From contig NZ_CP010681.1 of the NCBI RefSeq assembly GCF_002407245.1, positions 620,001 to 684,000 of the forward strand: DNA of 64,000 bases, read 5' to 3'. The translations under genes and the position numbers were made by a program. The DNA is from Phaeobacter piscinae (lineage in GTDB: Bacteria; Pseudomonadota; Alphaproteobacteria; Rhodobacterales; Rhodobacteraceae). This document shows, in pieces, positions 44,064-52,820 of the stretch (position 1 is its first letter; every line of letters begins with the position of its first letter). Under the pieces are notes generated by a model, which was given only the letters and a program-made list of their open reading frames with translations, was not told where the DNA came from and made no database searches.

Positions 44064-45218
44064 ATGTCCAACATGCTTCATCTGCTGCCCGTAGAAGCCT
44101 ATACATCGCAGCATTGGTTCCATCGTGAAATGCGCGACATCTTCTCAAAAACCTGGCGTTACGCGGGGTTCATGGAAGACGTTAGTAAGCCGGGTCAATA
44201 CATCACCGTGCAAGCCGGGTTGAACAACATCTTTATTGTCATGGGGCGTGACCGTCGCCTGCGGGCGTTTCACAACATTTGCCGCCATCGCGGTACGCAA
44301 CTCATCCGTGCTGTAGGTAAAACACAAAAGGCACTTACCTGCCCCTATCACGACTGGACCTACGATCTAGAAGGCAACCTGATTTCAGTCCCTGAAGAAC
44401 AGGAGGAATTCGGACAGATCGATGAATCCTGCCTTGGACTGAAACCAGCCAAGGTCGACATCTGGAAGTCGATGATCTTTGTGCATCCTGATCCGAATGC
44501 GCCTTCCATTGCTGACTGGTTTGGTCCGGTTGAACCGCACATTGGCCCGCACGTGCCGGAAGAACTGATTGAATATGGCGAGCTAAAGAGTAGCTACGAG
44601 ATCAAAGCGAACTGGAAGGCCGTCGTTGAGAACTAAATTGATGTCTATCACTTGAGCCACCTGCATTCGAACACGCTACAGATGTATGATCACAAGGCGG
44701 CCAAGTATCACTGGGAGGGTCCGCACTATATGTTTTGGGAACCACCGGTTGAAGAATTCCTGGAAAATCAGGAAAGCAAACTGATTGCGCCTCGTGTCAT
44801 TCCTGAAGGTGCCAATGGTGCTTGGGTGCCGATGCTGTTTCCCGGTATCGGGCTTGCGGGTTCGGAGGATGGCTGGAACATCTTCATTATCGAACCACTG
44901 GAGCCTGAGCTGACCCGCGTTATCAACCGTGGGCGTGTCTCCAACAGTTCTGGCTGGGAGTTCACCAAGCAGTCAATGAGATCATCGAACTTCTGGACGA
45001 AATTTGGGCTCAGCGGCAAATATGAGAGCCATGACGCAATGAACGACGATGACCCGATGGTTGCGGGAGACTTCACCGGCGAGGACGTCTATGCCTGTGA
45101 GCAACAGCAAAAGTCACTGAAGTCTCCCTATTTTGAGACCGGTCCTGTTGCCACTGGTGAAACCCCTATTGTCGAACATCAGAAAGTCGTCCTTGAATGG
45201 TTGGGAAGAGACAAATGA
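44064..45218 (+). pseudogene. Rieske aromatic-ring-hydroxylating oxygenase alpha subunit, interrupted by TAA
   Basis: One 384-codon frame encodes a non-haem iron oxygenase. The Rieske cluster ligands are in NICRHRGTQ and LTCPYHDWTYD (CxH, CxxH). The catalytic iron site is ENxIDVYHLSHLHS with the Asp and two His; the codon x, Tyr in relatives (ENY), is TAA at 44634-44636. Downstream the same frame continues for ~190 residues with the expected C-terminal motif EDVYACEQQQ. ATG has GAGGAGGTG upstream. So a single nonsense change splits the protein inside its active site. Relatives oxidise aromatic acids or quaternary amines; the substrate here is unknown. Confidence 0.85.
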
Positions 45219-46279
45219 CTGCGCGCAGTTTTCATCCGCTGACCGTTCTCGAGACACGCGAAGAGATTGATGGTATGGCCAAAACAGTGATGTTTGATGT
45301 GCCATCGCCTCTGCGTAGAGTATTCGGTTGGAGACCCGGGCAACATCTCTCGTTGCGCGTCACGGTGGATGGCCAGGAGCAACGTCGAAGCTATTCGATA
45401 TCCTCCTCACCTTTCACCGGAGATCCTTTGCGGATCACTGTCAAACGGGTCAAGGGCGGCGTGGTCAGTAATCACATCAACGACACCGTTTCAGCAGGAG
45501 ACATTATCGACGTAATGCCTCCTTTCGGCAGATTTCACCTCGACCCCAGCGCAACATCGCGGCGCACGCATTATTTTTTTGGCGCTGGATCTGGTTTTAC
45601 CCCACTGTATTCGATGTTGAGTTCGGTTATGGCTGAAGAGTCTGGCTCCTTCGCGCATGTGGTATATGGCAATCGCAATGAAAAGAGCATTTTGCTCGAG
45701 GATGAGCTGAATCGCCTTTGGGAGGCAAATTCTGAGCGTATGTCCGTTCACCATGTCTTTTCTAAGCCGGGCTGGTGGTCAAATGTGCAGTATTGGCGCA
45801 AGGGCATTGTGAACAAAGCGGCCATTGAAGCAATGATCGCCGAGAACCCACCCTATGCGCAGGATACACAGTATTATGTCTGCGGCCCTGGGGAGATGAA
45901 TAATGGAGTGAGAGAGGCGCTTATGTCGCTCGATGTCCCTGTCAGCCGCATTCACATGGAAAGCTATGGCGGTATTGATGATCACGACACAAGCACCATA
46001 GGCATAGCCGCAAAAGCAAGCGTAACCCTGGGTGGCTTGGTCCACCAAGTCAATATCTCAAAGGGGCAAACACTGCTCGATGCTATCAAGGGGGCGGGGC
46101 TCAAGCCGCCATTCTCTTGTCAGTCAGGTGTCTGCGGTGCGTGCTGTGCCAAGCTCACACAAGGCAGGGTCCATATGCGTGCACGTGAGGCACTTGAAGA
46201 CGGGGATATTGCAAGGGGCGAGGTGCTAACCTGCCAATCCCTGGCTACGACGGAAACCCTTGCACTCGCCTATAAATAG
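45215..46279 (+). CDS. Oxygenase reductase (FAD, NAD(P)H, C-terminal 2Fe-2S; PaaE-like)
   Basis: A 354-residue electron-transfer partner. FAD-binding RRSYSISSSP, NAD(P)-binding FFGAGSGFTPLYSML and YYVCGPGEMN, then a plant-type [2Fe-2S] domain with CQSGVCGACCAKL and a final cysteine in VLTCQS. The ATG at 45215 overlaps the oxygenase stop by four bases, so the two are coupled. It is intact although its partner is interrupted. Confidence 0.9.
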   Translation: MTARSFHPLTVLETREEIDGMAKTVMFDVPSPLRRVFGWRPGQHLSLRVTVDGQEQRRSYSISSSPFTGDPLRITVKRVKGGVVSNHINDTVSAGDIIDVMPPFGRFHLDPSATSRRTHYFFGAGSGFTPLYSMLSSVMAEESGSFAHVVYGNRNEKSILLEDELNRLWEANSERMSVHHVFSKPGWWSNVQYWRKGIVNKAAIEAMIAENPPYAQDTQYYVCGPGEMNNGVREALMSLDVPVSRIHMESYGGIDDHDTSTIGIAAKASVTLGGLVHQVNISKGQTLLDAIKGAGLKPPFSCQSGVCGACCAKLTQGRVHMRAREALEDGDIARGEVLTCQSLATTETLALAYK

Positions 46280-46789
46280 GCCGTCGGATAGCAGAAATCC
46301 CTTGTTCTTTGTACCACGTCGATCGTTAAGGCTCTCGCTTTTAGAGCCGGGTGCCCCAAAGGTGCCGGTCAGGCGTTGCGCAACTACGGCCATTAGACTG
46401 GCTTAACATCGGGTCCTTGTTCATGCGAACCAGTCGCTTCAGTAGGCAAACGGCAGTTTTAACTTAAGTCATTGTTTTAAAAGAAACCACAAGCCGTAGC
46501 GCGACCGGTGGTCATCAACTCGTGTCAGAAGGGTAATTGGCCTTCGAAGATTTGCGCTATTGCTGACCTCATAGAAGTAAAATGAACCATAGTTTTCCCA
46601 TTTTAAAATTGCTCATATTATGTAAATCAAATTTTTAGCCAAAGCCCATCTTCAAGGATTACTCTTTGGTGATTGAAAATACACATAGCATGTAGGTTGA
46701 ACCCGAGTGCGGTTTTTTGAAAATGGAGCCTTTAGCTTACGCTAATGCCTATTTTACTGTCTTGCGACCCGTGAAGTCGCCCTCCCGCA
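46280..46789. other. AT-rich non-coding stretch
   Basis: 510 bp with no supported ORF. A short hairpin GGCTCT/AGAGCC (about 46331-46350) may end the oxygenase operon. From ~46560 to 46700 the DNA is strikingly A/T-rich for this genome. Confidence 0.5.
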
Positions 46790-47422
46790 TTACTGAAAGT
46801 CAAAGGTCAACTGCTGTGAACTACTCAGCATCCTGATTTTTCGCCCCATTGATGCCTCTGCTTTCAATGTAACTTCAGCCGCAGCACGTGCATCCTCTTC
46901 AGCATCATGGTGCTCGAATTGAAGCCCTAACACCTTTTTGAGATTGGCCAGACCATGCCCGCCATGGCCGCGTAATTCCGGCCAAGCTTGGCGAGCGATC
47001 GCAACGCTGTCTGACCATGTTGACTTCAACACTTGAAATCCCGCAAGCCGACACGCCGCGTCAAAGGCTTTCTCATCGTATCGGCTGTGTTGAATAAGCG
47101 GGTATGCCTCAAGAACCGGACGTAGGCTTGGCAATACTTCTGCAAATTTGGGGGCGCTTTTGACAGTTGAAGCATCAATCCCATGCAGTCGCGTATTGCC
47201 TTTAGCAAAGGGAGTGCCGGGATCAATATAGGCACTATAAGTTGCGATTGAGTTGTCAAATCCAACACAAGCGAGGCCAATTTGACAGATGCTCGCAATA
47301 TCGTACCCGGCAGTCTCGACATCTACAGCTATGAACCTCAGATTGTCGCTCAGTGGTTCAGCCTGTTTGAAACAAGTTGGTAAAGACAAAGATGCAGCAT
47401 TGGCCATGACAACGACTTTCAT
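46790..47422 (-). CDS. DEDDh-type 3'-5' exonuclease
   Basis: About 210 residues of the DnaQ-like fold. Exo I is FIAVDVETAG (D and E), Exo II is in LIQHSRYDEKAFD, and Exo III is HHDAEEDARAAAEV (H-x4-D form). WP-rich segment QAWPELRGHGGHGLANL is usual in single-domain exonucleases of the DNA polymerase III epsilon type. The start is uncertain (ATG at 47422 or 47407, neither with a strong ribosome site). Stand-alone in the island. Confidence 0.8.
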   Translation of the reverse strand: MKVVVMANAASLSLPTCFKQAEPLSDNLRFIAVDVETAGYDIASICQIGLACVGFDNSIATYSAYIDPGTPFAKGNTRLHGIDASTVKSAPKFAEVLPSLRPVLEAYPLIQHSRYDEKAFDAACRLAGFQVLKSTWSDSVAIARQAWPELRGHGGHGLANLKKVLGLQFEHHDAEEDARAAAEVTLKAEASMGRKIRMLSSSQQLTFDFQ

Positions 47423-47753
47423 ACGTTCGCAGACTGATGCAAAGACGCACCAATAACTCGCCGGGCTTCTTTTCCAGACCACTCAGCACGCGATGGCAGT
47501 CATTAATACAGACTGTAGCGAACAGCGAAAGGGGGCCCGCTTTGACCGATGCTACGCCCTGCTTGAATATCGGCTTTACAGCGATGCTGGGCAGTTATTC
47601 GCGCCGACGGGCTAGCTAATATCTGCTTTCAGCCAATTCAGCAGCTTCGTCACGGGCGGTCTTTTCATGATCTCGTTGAACCTATCGTCGTCGGCACAGT
47701 TGCAGGCGCTATGATTGTGATGCGGGGACTGTCGGCTGATTGAATGCAGCGGA
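47423..47753. other. Non-coding stretch with a possible LysR 3' remnant
   Basis: On the minus strand a frame ending at 47612 reads DRFNEIMKRPPVTKLLNWLK-ADIS, which resembles the last residues of LysR proteins (R-P-x-V-x-x-x-x-x-W-L). Nothing upstream of it in that frame is LysR-like. Evidence is weak. Confidence 0.3.
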
Positions 47754-48629
47754 TCAGGTTCCGCCTCGATTCTCCTGATTGCGTAAGGTCAGTGCCGTAA
47801 CAAGCAAAACCCCCGCCAGAGCCGAAAGCCAGGTGAGACCATCATCGAAGAATACGGCTCCAATTATCGCAGCAAAGAAGAGTGAGATGAAGTTTGCCAA
47901 GGACACCAGCGATGGTCCATAGTCTCGCGTCAGATTCAGATAGACCAGTAGCGCAAGCCCTTCACCAACGCCGATCAAGCCGATAGCGGGAATGTTGCCG
48001 GTGACAAGATGCCACTCAAAGATACTTCCGGAAATTATACTTCCTGCCAATGTGACCAGCGCAACGACAAGTGCTTGCCCATGCGCCACGCTTATCGCGT
48101 CGACCCGTTTCGGCCAACGAGATGCAACAAATACCGTATTGACAGCATAGAGGGTGGGGACTGCGAAGGCAGCCAGAAACCAATCCCAGGAAACTGGATC
48201 AGTCGACAATTCTGCTGTGTCCCAAACGATCATAATCGCAGCACCAAAGCCCAACAATACAGCGGCTACCCCCTTCAAGTTCACGGATTCCACACCAGTA
48301 AGAACGGCGAGGATGGTTGTGAAAATGGGCATTGTGGAAATGATCACGACGAAGATGAACAAGGGGAGTTTTGGTGCGACAAAAACCTCCAATAAAAATG
48401 GCAGTACAAATCCGAGGAATCCGCTGAGAACGTAGAACCCTGCTGCCTCTGGTCTAAGTGGAGGCCATTTGCGGGATGCCGTTGCTATAGCCGAATAGAA
48501 AAAGGCTATTCCAAGGATCGAAACTGGGGCAACCAAAAGTGGTGGAAGCCCCGATTGCCCGGCTGATTTCATGGCGGCGAGGCGCACGCTCCAAAGACAG
48601 CCGAGCAGGATAAGTAAGACAAGCTTCAT
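47754..48629 (-). CDS. DMT family (EamA) transporter
   Basis: A 291-residue, ten-helix exporter (start MKLVLLILLGCLWSVRLAAM). It lies four bases after the LysE gene and is probably cotranscribed with it under the divergent Lrp-type regulator. It is not closely similar to the DMT pair at 19-21 kb. Confidence 0.85.
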   Translation of the reverse strand: MKLVLLILLGCLWSVRLAAMKSAGQSGLPPLLVAPVSILGIAFFYSAIATASRKWPPLRPEAAGFYVLSGFLGFVLPFLLEVFVAPKLPLFIFVVIISTMPIFTTILAVLTGVESVNLKGVAAVLLGFGAAIMIVWDTAELSTDPVSWDWFLAAFAVPTLYAVNTVFVASRWPKRVDAISVAHGQALVVALVTLAGSIISGSIFEWHLVTGNIPAIGLIGVGEGLALLVYLNLTRDYGPSLVSLANFISLFFAAIIGAVFFDDGLTWLSALAGVLLVTALTLRNQENRGGT

Positions 48630-48633
48630 TGCG

Positions 48634-49254
48634 CTATCGCATGTTCATTAACAGTTTGGCCGCAAACCCGATTAGAAGGACGCCAGAGCCTTGTCGGAAC
48701 CTGTTATATCGCGCCGGTGTCATGAACCGGCTCCTGAAAGCATGTGCGAGTGCCGAATAGGTGGTGAGCGACAGGATGGACAGGCCACAATAGGTCAGGA
48801 TGAGAATACTCGCTTGTGACGCCATTCCCCGCTCCGGTTCCAGAATCTGAGGGAACAGCGCCATATAAAATAGCAATGCTTTGGGATTGGTGGCTGCCAG
48901 TAGAAATGCCTCAAAAAATAGAGTGCAAGCTGGAACTGCTGCGTCGGTCTGAGAGTGTAGAGATAGGGTTTCTGTCCTAATCAATAGTCTGGCGCCAAGC
49001 CAGGCCAGATACGCTACTCCCGCCCACTGAAAAAAGGACCAGAGCAAGTCTGACGCCATCACAAAGGACGTTATGCCTGCTGCACAGATAGCACCACCTA
49101 CGGCAAGGCCCAAAGCATTGCCAAGAATCGTGGGTGCAACCTGGTAGATGCCCAACTGTATCGCGCGCCGCACGGTATTCAGGTTCGCCGGACCTGGTGT
49201 GACGATGTTCACGGCCGAGATAGTTGCAAAGGAAACCCAAAGTGCCCAGTTCAT
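48634..49254 (-). CDS. LysE/RhtB family amino-acid exporter
   Basis: A 206-residue, six-helix translocator. The family motif is NIVTPGPANLNTVRRAIQLG near the N-terminus, with ATNPKALLFYMALFPQ in the middle. ATG at 49254 is chosen (MNWALWVSF). Divergent from an Lrp-type gene, the classical arrangement for LysE-type exporters. Confidence 0.9.
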   Translation of the reverse strand: MNWALWVSFATISAVNIVTPGPANLNTVRRAIQLGIYQVAPTILGNALGLAVGGAICAAGITSFVMASDLLWSFFQWAGVAYLAWLGARLLIRTETLSLHSQTDAAVPACTLFFEAFLLAATNPKALLFYMALFPQILEPERGMASQASILILTYCGLSILSLTTYSALAHAFRSRFMTPARYNRFRQGSGVLLIGFAAKLLMNMR

Positions 49255-49386
49255 TGTCTCTCTCACATTTTGAGGTCGTTGATATGCAAAAATAGAGCGT
49301 GAATGCAGAGATGTGCTTGCTGAAATAAAAGTACTTAGTTGATTTTAATCGTGGAAAGTGAGGGGTTTTGGGGTATTTGCATTGGT

Positions 49387-49830
49387 ATGGAAAATACTCT
49401 AGATGACCTTGATCGCGCCATTCTCACAGCTTTGGTGAGTGATGCGCGGATTAGCTGGAAAGACCTCGCCGCTGATGTGGGGGTCTCGTCCCCAACAATC
49501 CGTGATCGTGTCCGGCGATTGCAGGACAGAGGTATTGTGCAAGTGTTCTCGATTGATATTTCGTCGGCTGCCTTGGGGTATACTCTTGAGGCTGTTGTGC
49601 GGTTTCGACCGTTACCGGGAAAGCGCCATGTGCTGGAGCAACAGATTCAGAATACGGATCGGATCGTGCAATGCGACAAGGTTACGGGTGAGGACGGGTT
49701 TGTTGCCCGCATACTGCTGAAAGACATTGGAGAACTGGATCCACTTCTTGAAACCTTCGGGCGGATGGCAACAACGAACACGGCGATCGTAAAGTCGAGC
49801 CCCGTCAGAATGCGGCCGCCACCGTTCTGA
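49387..49830 (+). CDS. Lrp/AsnC family regulator of the LysE-DMT unit
   Basis: A 147-residue regulator: HTH in LDDLDRAILTALVSDARISW and SSPTIRDRVRRLQDRGIV, then the RAM domain (DRIVQCDKVTGEDGFVARIL). It is divergent from lysE across 132 bp, so it probably activates the exporters in response to an amino acid. No clear palindrome seen between them. Confidence 0.88.
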   Translation: MENTLDDLDRAILTALVSDARISWKDLAADVGVSSPTIRDRVRRLQDRGIVQVFSIDISSAALGYTLEAVVRFRPLPGKRHVLEQQIQNTDRIVQCDKVTGEDGFVARILLKDIGELDPLLETFGRMATTNTAIVKSSPVRMRPPPF

Positions 49831-49965
49831 GTTCAGACGCGCGTTGGTCAGACATGTTTCGGGTATTCGTCTAAGTGGCAGCTCATACAGCGTTCGGGGT
49901 TGTGTTCGGGGACGCGCGCGGTTGTTTTTGAGATTGTCCTTCCATCAGAAAAATGGAGTGTTTTG

Positions 49966-50282
49966 ATGGAAACTATGGAACGAGATACCGCATATATGGC
50001 CTGCCAATGCCGGTTCTTGCGTAGGATGATTGGTTCAACGCAGGAGAACCTAGCAGATGCGGCCGGGTTAACTGTCCGTACAATTCAGAAAGTAGAGAGT
50101 GGGTGGCATTCACGAAGGTCCAAACTCTGCGCAGTATCGCGCGGGGTGTCGGGTTTGACGTGGCTGTGTTCGAGAAACCGACGCCGGAACAGGAAGAACG
50201 ACAGCTCAGGAAGATGCAGCGCGCACTGAGGCAAACTGCTCTTGTGCCAACATCACCTATTAAGAAAGCGAACGACTTTTAG
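49966..50282 (+). pseudogene. XRE-type HTH regulator, frameshifted
   Basis: The N-terminal frame (METMERDTAYMACQCRFLRR) contains a full XRE HTH: TQENLADAAGLTVRTIQKVE. After ESGWHSR the frame becomes nonsense, while the other frame continues with KVQTLRSIARGVGFDVAVFE and KPTPEQEERQLRKMQRALRQ to a TAG at 50280. One extra G near 50117 would join them. Such truncated regulators are common decay products in islands. Confidence 0.7.
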
Positions 50283-50436
50283 CCCCGCAACAGGGCATGA
50301 CGGAGACCGCTATGGTCTTGTGACCTTGGATGACCCATGGGAGTTTCCGGAGCAAGATCGCCTGAAGTTGTGATCTCTTCTGGTAAAGTGCTGTGGGTCA
50401 GTGGCGATGTCGGTAAATTGGTCCGCCATCGCGCTT

Positions 50437-51603
50437 TCAACCGGCGTTTATTGCAGCCCCTGACGGGGCTGAACGCTGGCTCCATACCAGGACGATGATC
50501 CCTGTAACAGTGACCTGCGCTATCGCAAATACCACCATCGCAGATTGAAGGCCGAGCATATCCGCAAGTGCTCCGCTGGCGATTACGGGAAGTGAGAAGC
50601 CGAAGTAGGCGTAGATAAATAGCCCGGCCGTTGCGCGCGCCCGATCATCTGGCGCACGCAAGGAAACCTCTGCCAATGAGGCGAGATAGGTGAAACCGTA
50701 GCTCGCTGCGCTGGTGATGCAGGTGCCAAGAAGAACAAATGCCAGTACCTTTAGCCAGACACCGGCAAGAAGAACCAGAAAACCAAGCGGGATCAGAATG
50801 AAACCTAGAGCGAGGGCGCGCGCGTTGGACATACGCCGGGCGATCGGCTGGCACAAGAACCCCACGAAGATAGCCAGAAAAATGACGAGACCGGTCCATC
50901 CTCCGAGATTGTTTTCAGCCAGTTCCAGTGGAACGACAGCGATGGTCATGCCAGTGGTGGACCATGCCAGGGCCATCGCGGCCCCGAAGACCCACGTTCC
51001 CGTAGGGAACACCGGCAGACGCACAAGCGAAACCGGCCTCGGCTTGTCGACACGAGGCAGGGTCAGGGCAATCAATGCCAGGACCGGGGCCGCTACGAAA
51101 AGCGCAATGTAGCTGACTGGTAAGAGAGTATGACCTTGCAGGCCGAGACTGATACCGGTTGCCAGAGCGCCGCCGCCAAAACCAAGAGACGTAGCCGAGG
51201 TCACAATGACAGCCGCGTTCCTAGCGCGATCTGCGCCCAGGATTTCAGTCATATAGGCGGTTCCGGATGTTGTTGCGACGCCGGTGCCGATCCCGAGCAT
51301 GAAACGTGCGATCACCAGACTGATCCAGCTTGGGGCTTGTACGAGAAGCGCTGTCGCAACGGTGCCAAGGATCAGTGCCAAGGCAATCGGAAACCGCCGC
51401 CCGATCCGGTCTGATAGGCCGCCGAGCAGCAAGAGCGTTGGCATAAGACCCCCGACATAGGCTGCAAATGCAACCGTTACAGCTGTCGCGCCCACCTCAC
51501 TTTCCGTCGCATAGGAATCGTAGAGCGGGGCCTGAAGATTCACGGCAAATGTCACCGCAAACAGACCAAGGGCGAGAATAGAAACCGGGATCACTTTGGA
51601 CAT
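50437..51603 (-). CDS. MFS transporter (multidrug-efflux type)
   Basis: A 388-residue twelve-helix major facilitator. GGLSDRIGRRFPIALALIL is the loop 2-3 signature; MLGIGTGVATTSGTAYMTEI holds the helix-5 antiporter-like motif. ATG at 51603 follows GAGG; ATGs further upstream are possible. It is divergent from the MocR pseudogene, which was presumably its regulator. Confidence 0.85.
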   Translation of the reverse strand: MSKVIPVSILALGLFAVTFAVNLQAPLYDSYATESEVGATAVTVAFAAYVGGLMPTLLLLGGLSDRIGRRFPIALALILGTVATALLVQAPSWISLVIARFMLGIGTGVATTSGTAYMTEILGADRARNAAVIVTSATSLGFGGGALATGISLGLQGHTLLPVSYIALFVAAPVLALIALTLPRVDKPRPVSLVRLPVFPTGTWVFGAAMALAWSTTGMTIAVVPLELAENNLGGWTGLVIFLAIFVGFLCQPIARRMSNARALALGFILIPLGFLVLLAGVWLKVLAFVLLGTCITSAASYGFTYLASLAEVSLRAPDDRARATAGLFIYAYFGFSLPVIASGALADMLGLQSAMVVFAIAQVTVTGIIVLVWSQRSAPSGAAINAG

Positions 51604-51657
51604 GGGTGGACCTCGCAGATTGACTTGAGATCGAAATGCCATGACGAAATGAACATG

Positions 51658-51673
51658 ACAATTTTTCAATTGT
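51658..51673. promoter_or_regulatory. Inverted repeat between MFS and MocR genes
   Basis: ACAATT-TTTC-AATTGT lies midway in the divergent region, where the MocR-type regulator would be expected to bind. Confidence 0.4.
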
Positions 51674-51691
51674 ACTAGATACAGTGTGATA

Positions 51692-52150
51692 ATGAAGACA
51701 CCCGACTACGTGCGTTTGGCCGACATGCTTCCTATCGAATGGTAACTGGCTCCGGGTACTAAGCTGTCGACCCATCGGATCTCTGCGGAACAGGCTGGTG
51801 TGGCCCTCGCAACTGCAACAAATACTTACAGAGTGCCTGATAAAAGAGGCCCAATTATCGGCGAAGCTGGTCGCGACATATTCGCCCGCGCTCTCGGAGG
51901 GCAGCCAACACTCGGCGTTCTACAAACTGCCGCCGACGGTCTTGTCGATCTTATCTTTAATATGCTTGGCGATGCAGGTGACGCGACCGATACGCTGACC
52001 TATTCAGGCTTCGAATTTATCGCTGTCCTACATGGCCTTGAACTTGTTCCCGTATCGACGCCGGGATCGAGAAGTCAGCGGTCGAGGCAATCGCAAGCCA
52101 GCGGCGACTCCGCGATGCGCTACCGACCGTGCAAGAGACTTTGCCGGTTT
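51692..52150 (+). pseudogene. MocR-type (GntR-aminotransferase) regulator, decayed
   Basis: MKTPDYVRLADMLPIEW then TAA (51743-51745), after which the same frame continues LAPGTKLSTHRISAEQAG, VALATATNTYR, IIGEAGRDIFAR, the GntR winged helix of MocR proteins. The aminotransferase part is reduced to VDLIFNMLGDAGD joined to LTYSGFEFIAVLHGLELVPV (a deletion of most of the fold), then shifts frame to DAGIEKSAVEAIASQRRLRD. Thus nonsense, deletion and frameshift all occur. The frame beyond (to ~52497) is not recognisable. Confidence 0.7.
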
Positions 52151-52497
52151 TACTTCGTTTCGCGGTCGAAAAGATCAGTGAGACGACAATGGAAGACATC
52201 TTCCAAGCTAAACAGCTCGACGATGGGCAGGATGTCCTCCGCCACCTCCGGGCTTTGTTGAATGAACTCAGTGGAGCCCCGGTCCTGCATCACACTGAAG
52301 AGAGCGAGCCCTACTGGGTAGGAGGATCGGACAACGGCCGCAAAGTTGAAATTCTAATCGAATGCCTCAAAGGTATGTTTTGTCATGCTCAGAAAACCAG
52401 CGACTGGCTCTCTGCTGCTCCGTTCCCGCCTGTAAGATTTAGCGGTTCCGCTTTACAGCACCGGAACTCATCAGGCGACGGCACCAGACGGCGGTGA

Positions 52498-52820
52498 GTG
52501 TTGGACAGCCTAGCGCCACCAACTTGCTTCCCTGGCGAGATCCGACTGCACCATCGAGAAGGGCCGCAGGAGTGCTGCGGCCCTTGTTCAGTTCCTTGGT
52601 TCAAGGACGGATCTACACCGCGGATTGAGCGACGCCTCAGAGAGGTCTATGTCGCCGTTTCGGTGAGAGGTGAGCCAAAAACCCACCAATCAAGCCCATT
52701 CCCCGACCGAGACCCCAATGTGCACACTTTGCTTGCACAAAATGTCTGAGAACCCCGAAAAAATTGCAAACATCGGCTGTCGGTACATTCACACGCAGAA
52801 CGACATCAGAAACCGCTTAC
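52498..52820. other. Non-coding right edge of the island
   Basis: No supported gene between the MocR remnants and nrdJ. It holds one strong hairpin (52559-52585). There is no copy of the tRNA-Leu 3' end that would mark an attachment site. Confidence 0.5.
52559..52590. terminator. Hairpin downstream of nrdJ
   Basis: A perfect 11-bp stem AAGGGCCGCAG (52559-52569) with CTGCGGCCCTT (52575-52585). The flanking T-runs are short on both strands. It is 236 bp beyond the nrdJ stop. Confidence 0.5.

Noticed and set aside
44634..44636. Programmed readthrough (selenocysteine or pyrrolysine) of the oxygenase stop
   Set aside because: The codon is TAA, which neither system uses, and the expected residue is an ordinary tyrosine.
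52530..52560. CGACTGCACCA as a possible att copy of the tRNA-Leu 3' end
   Set aside because: Only about ten bases match, with a mismatch, and the flanks differ. No convincing direct repeat of the tRNA end was found near the right edge.
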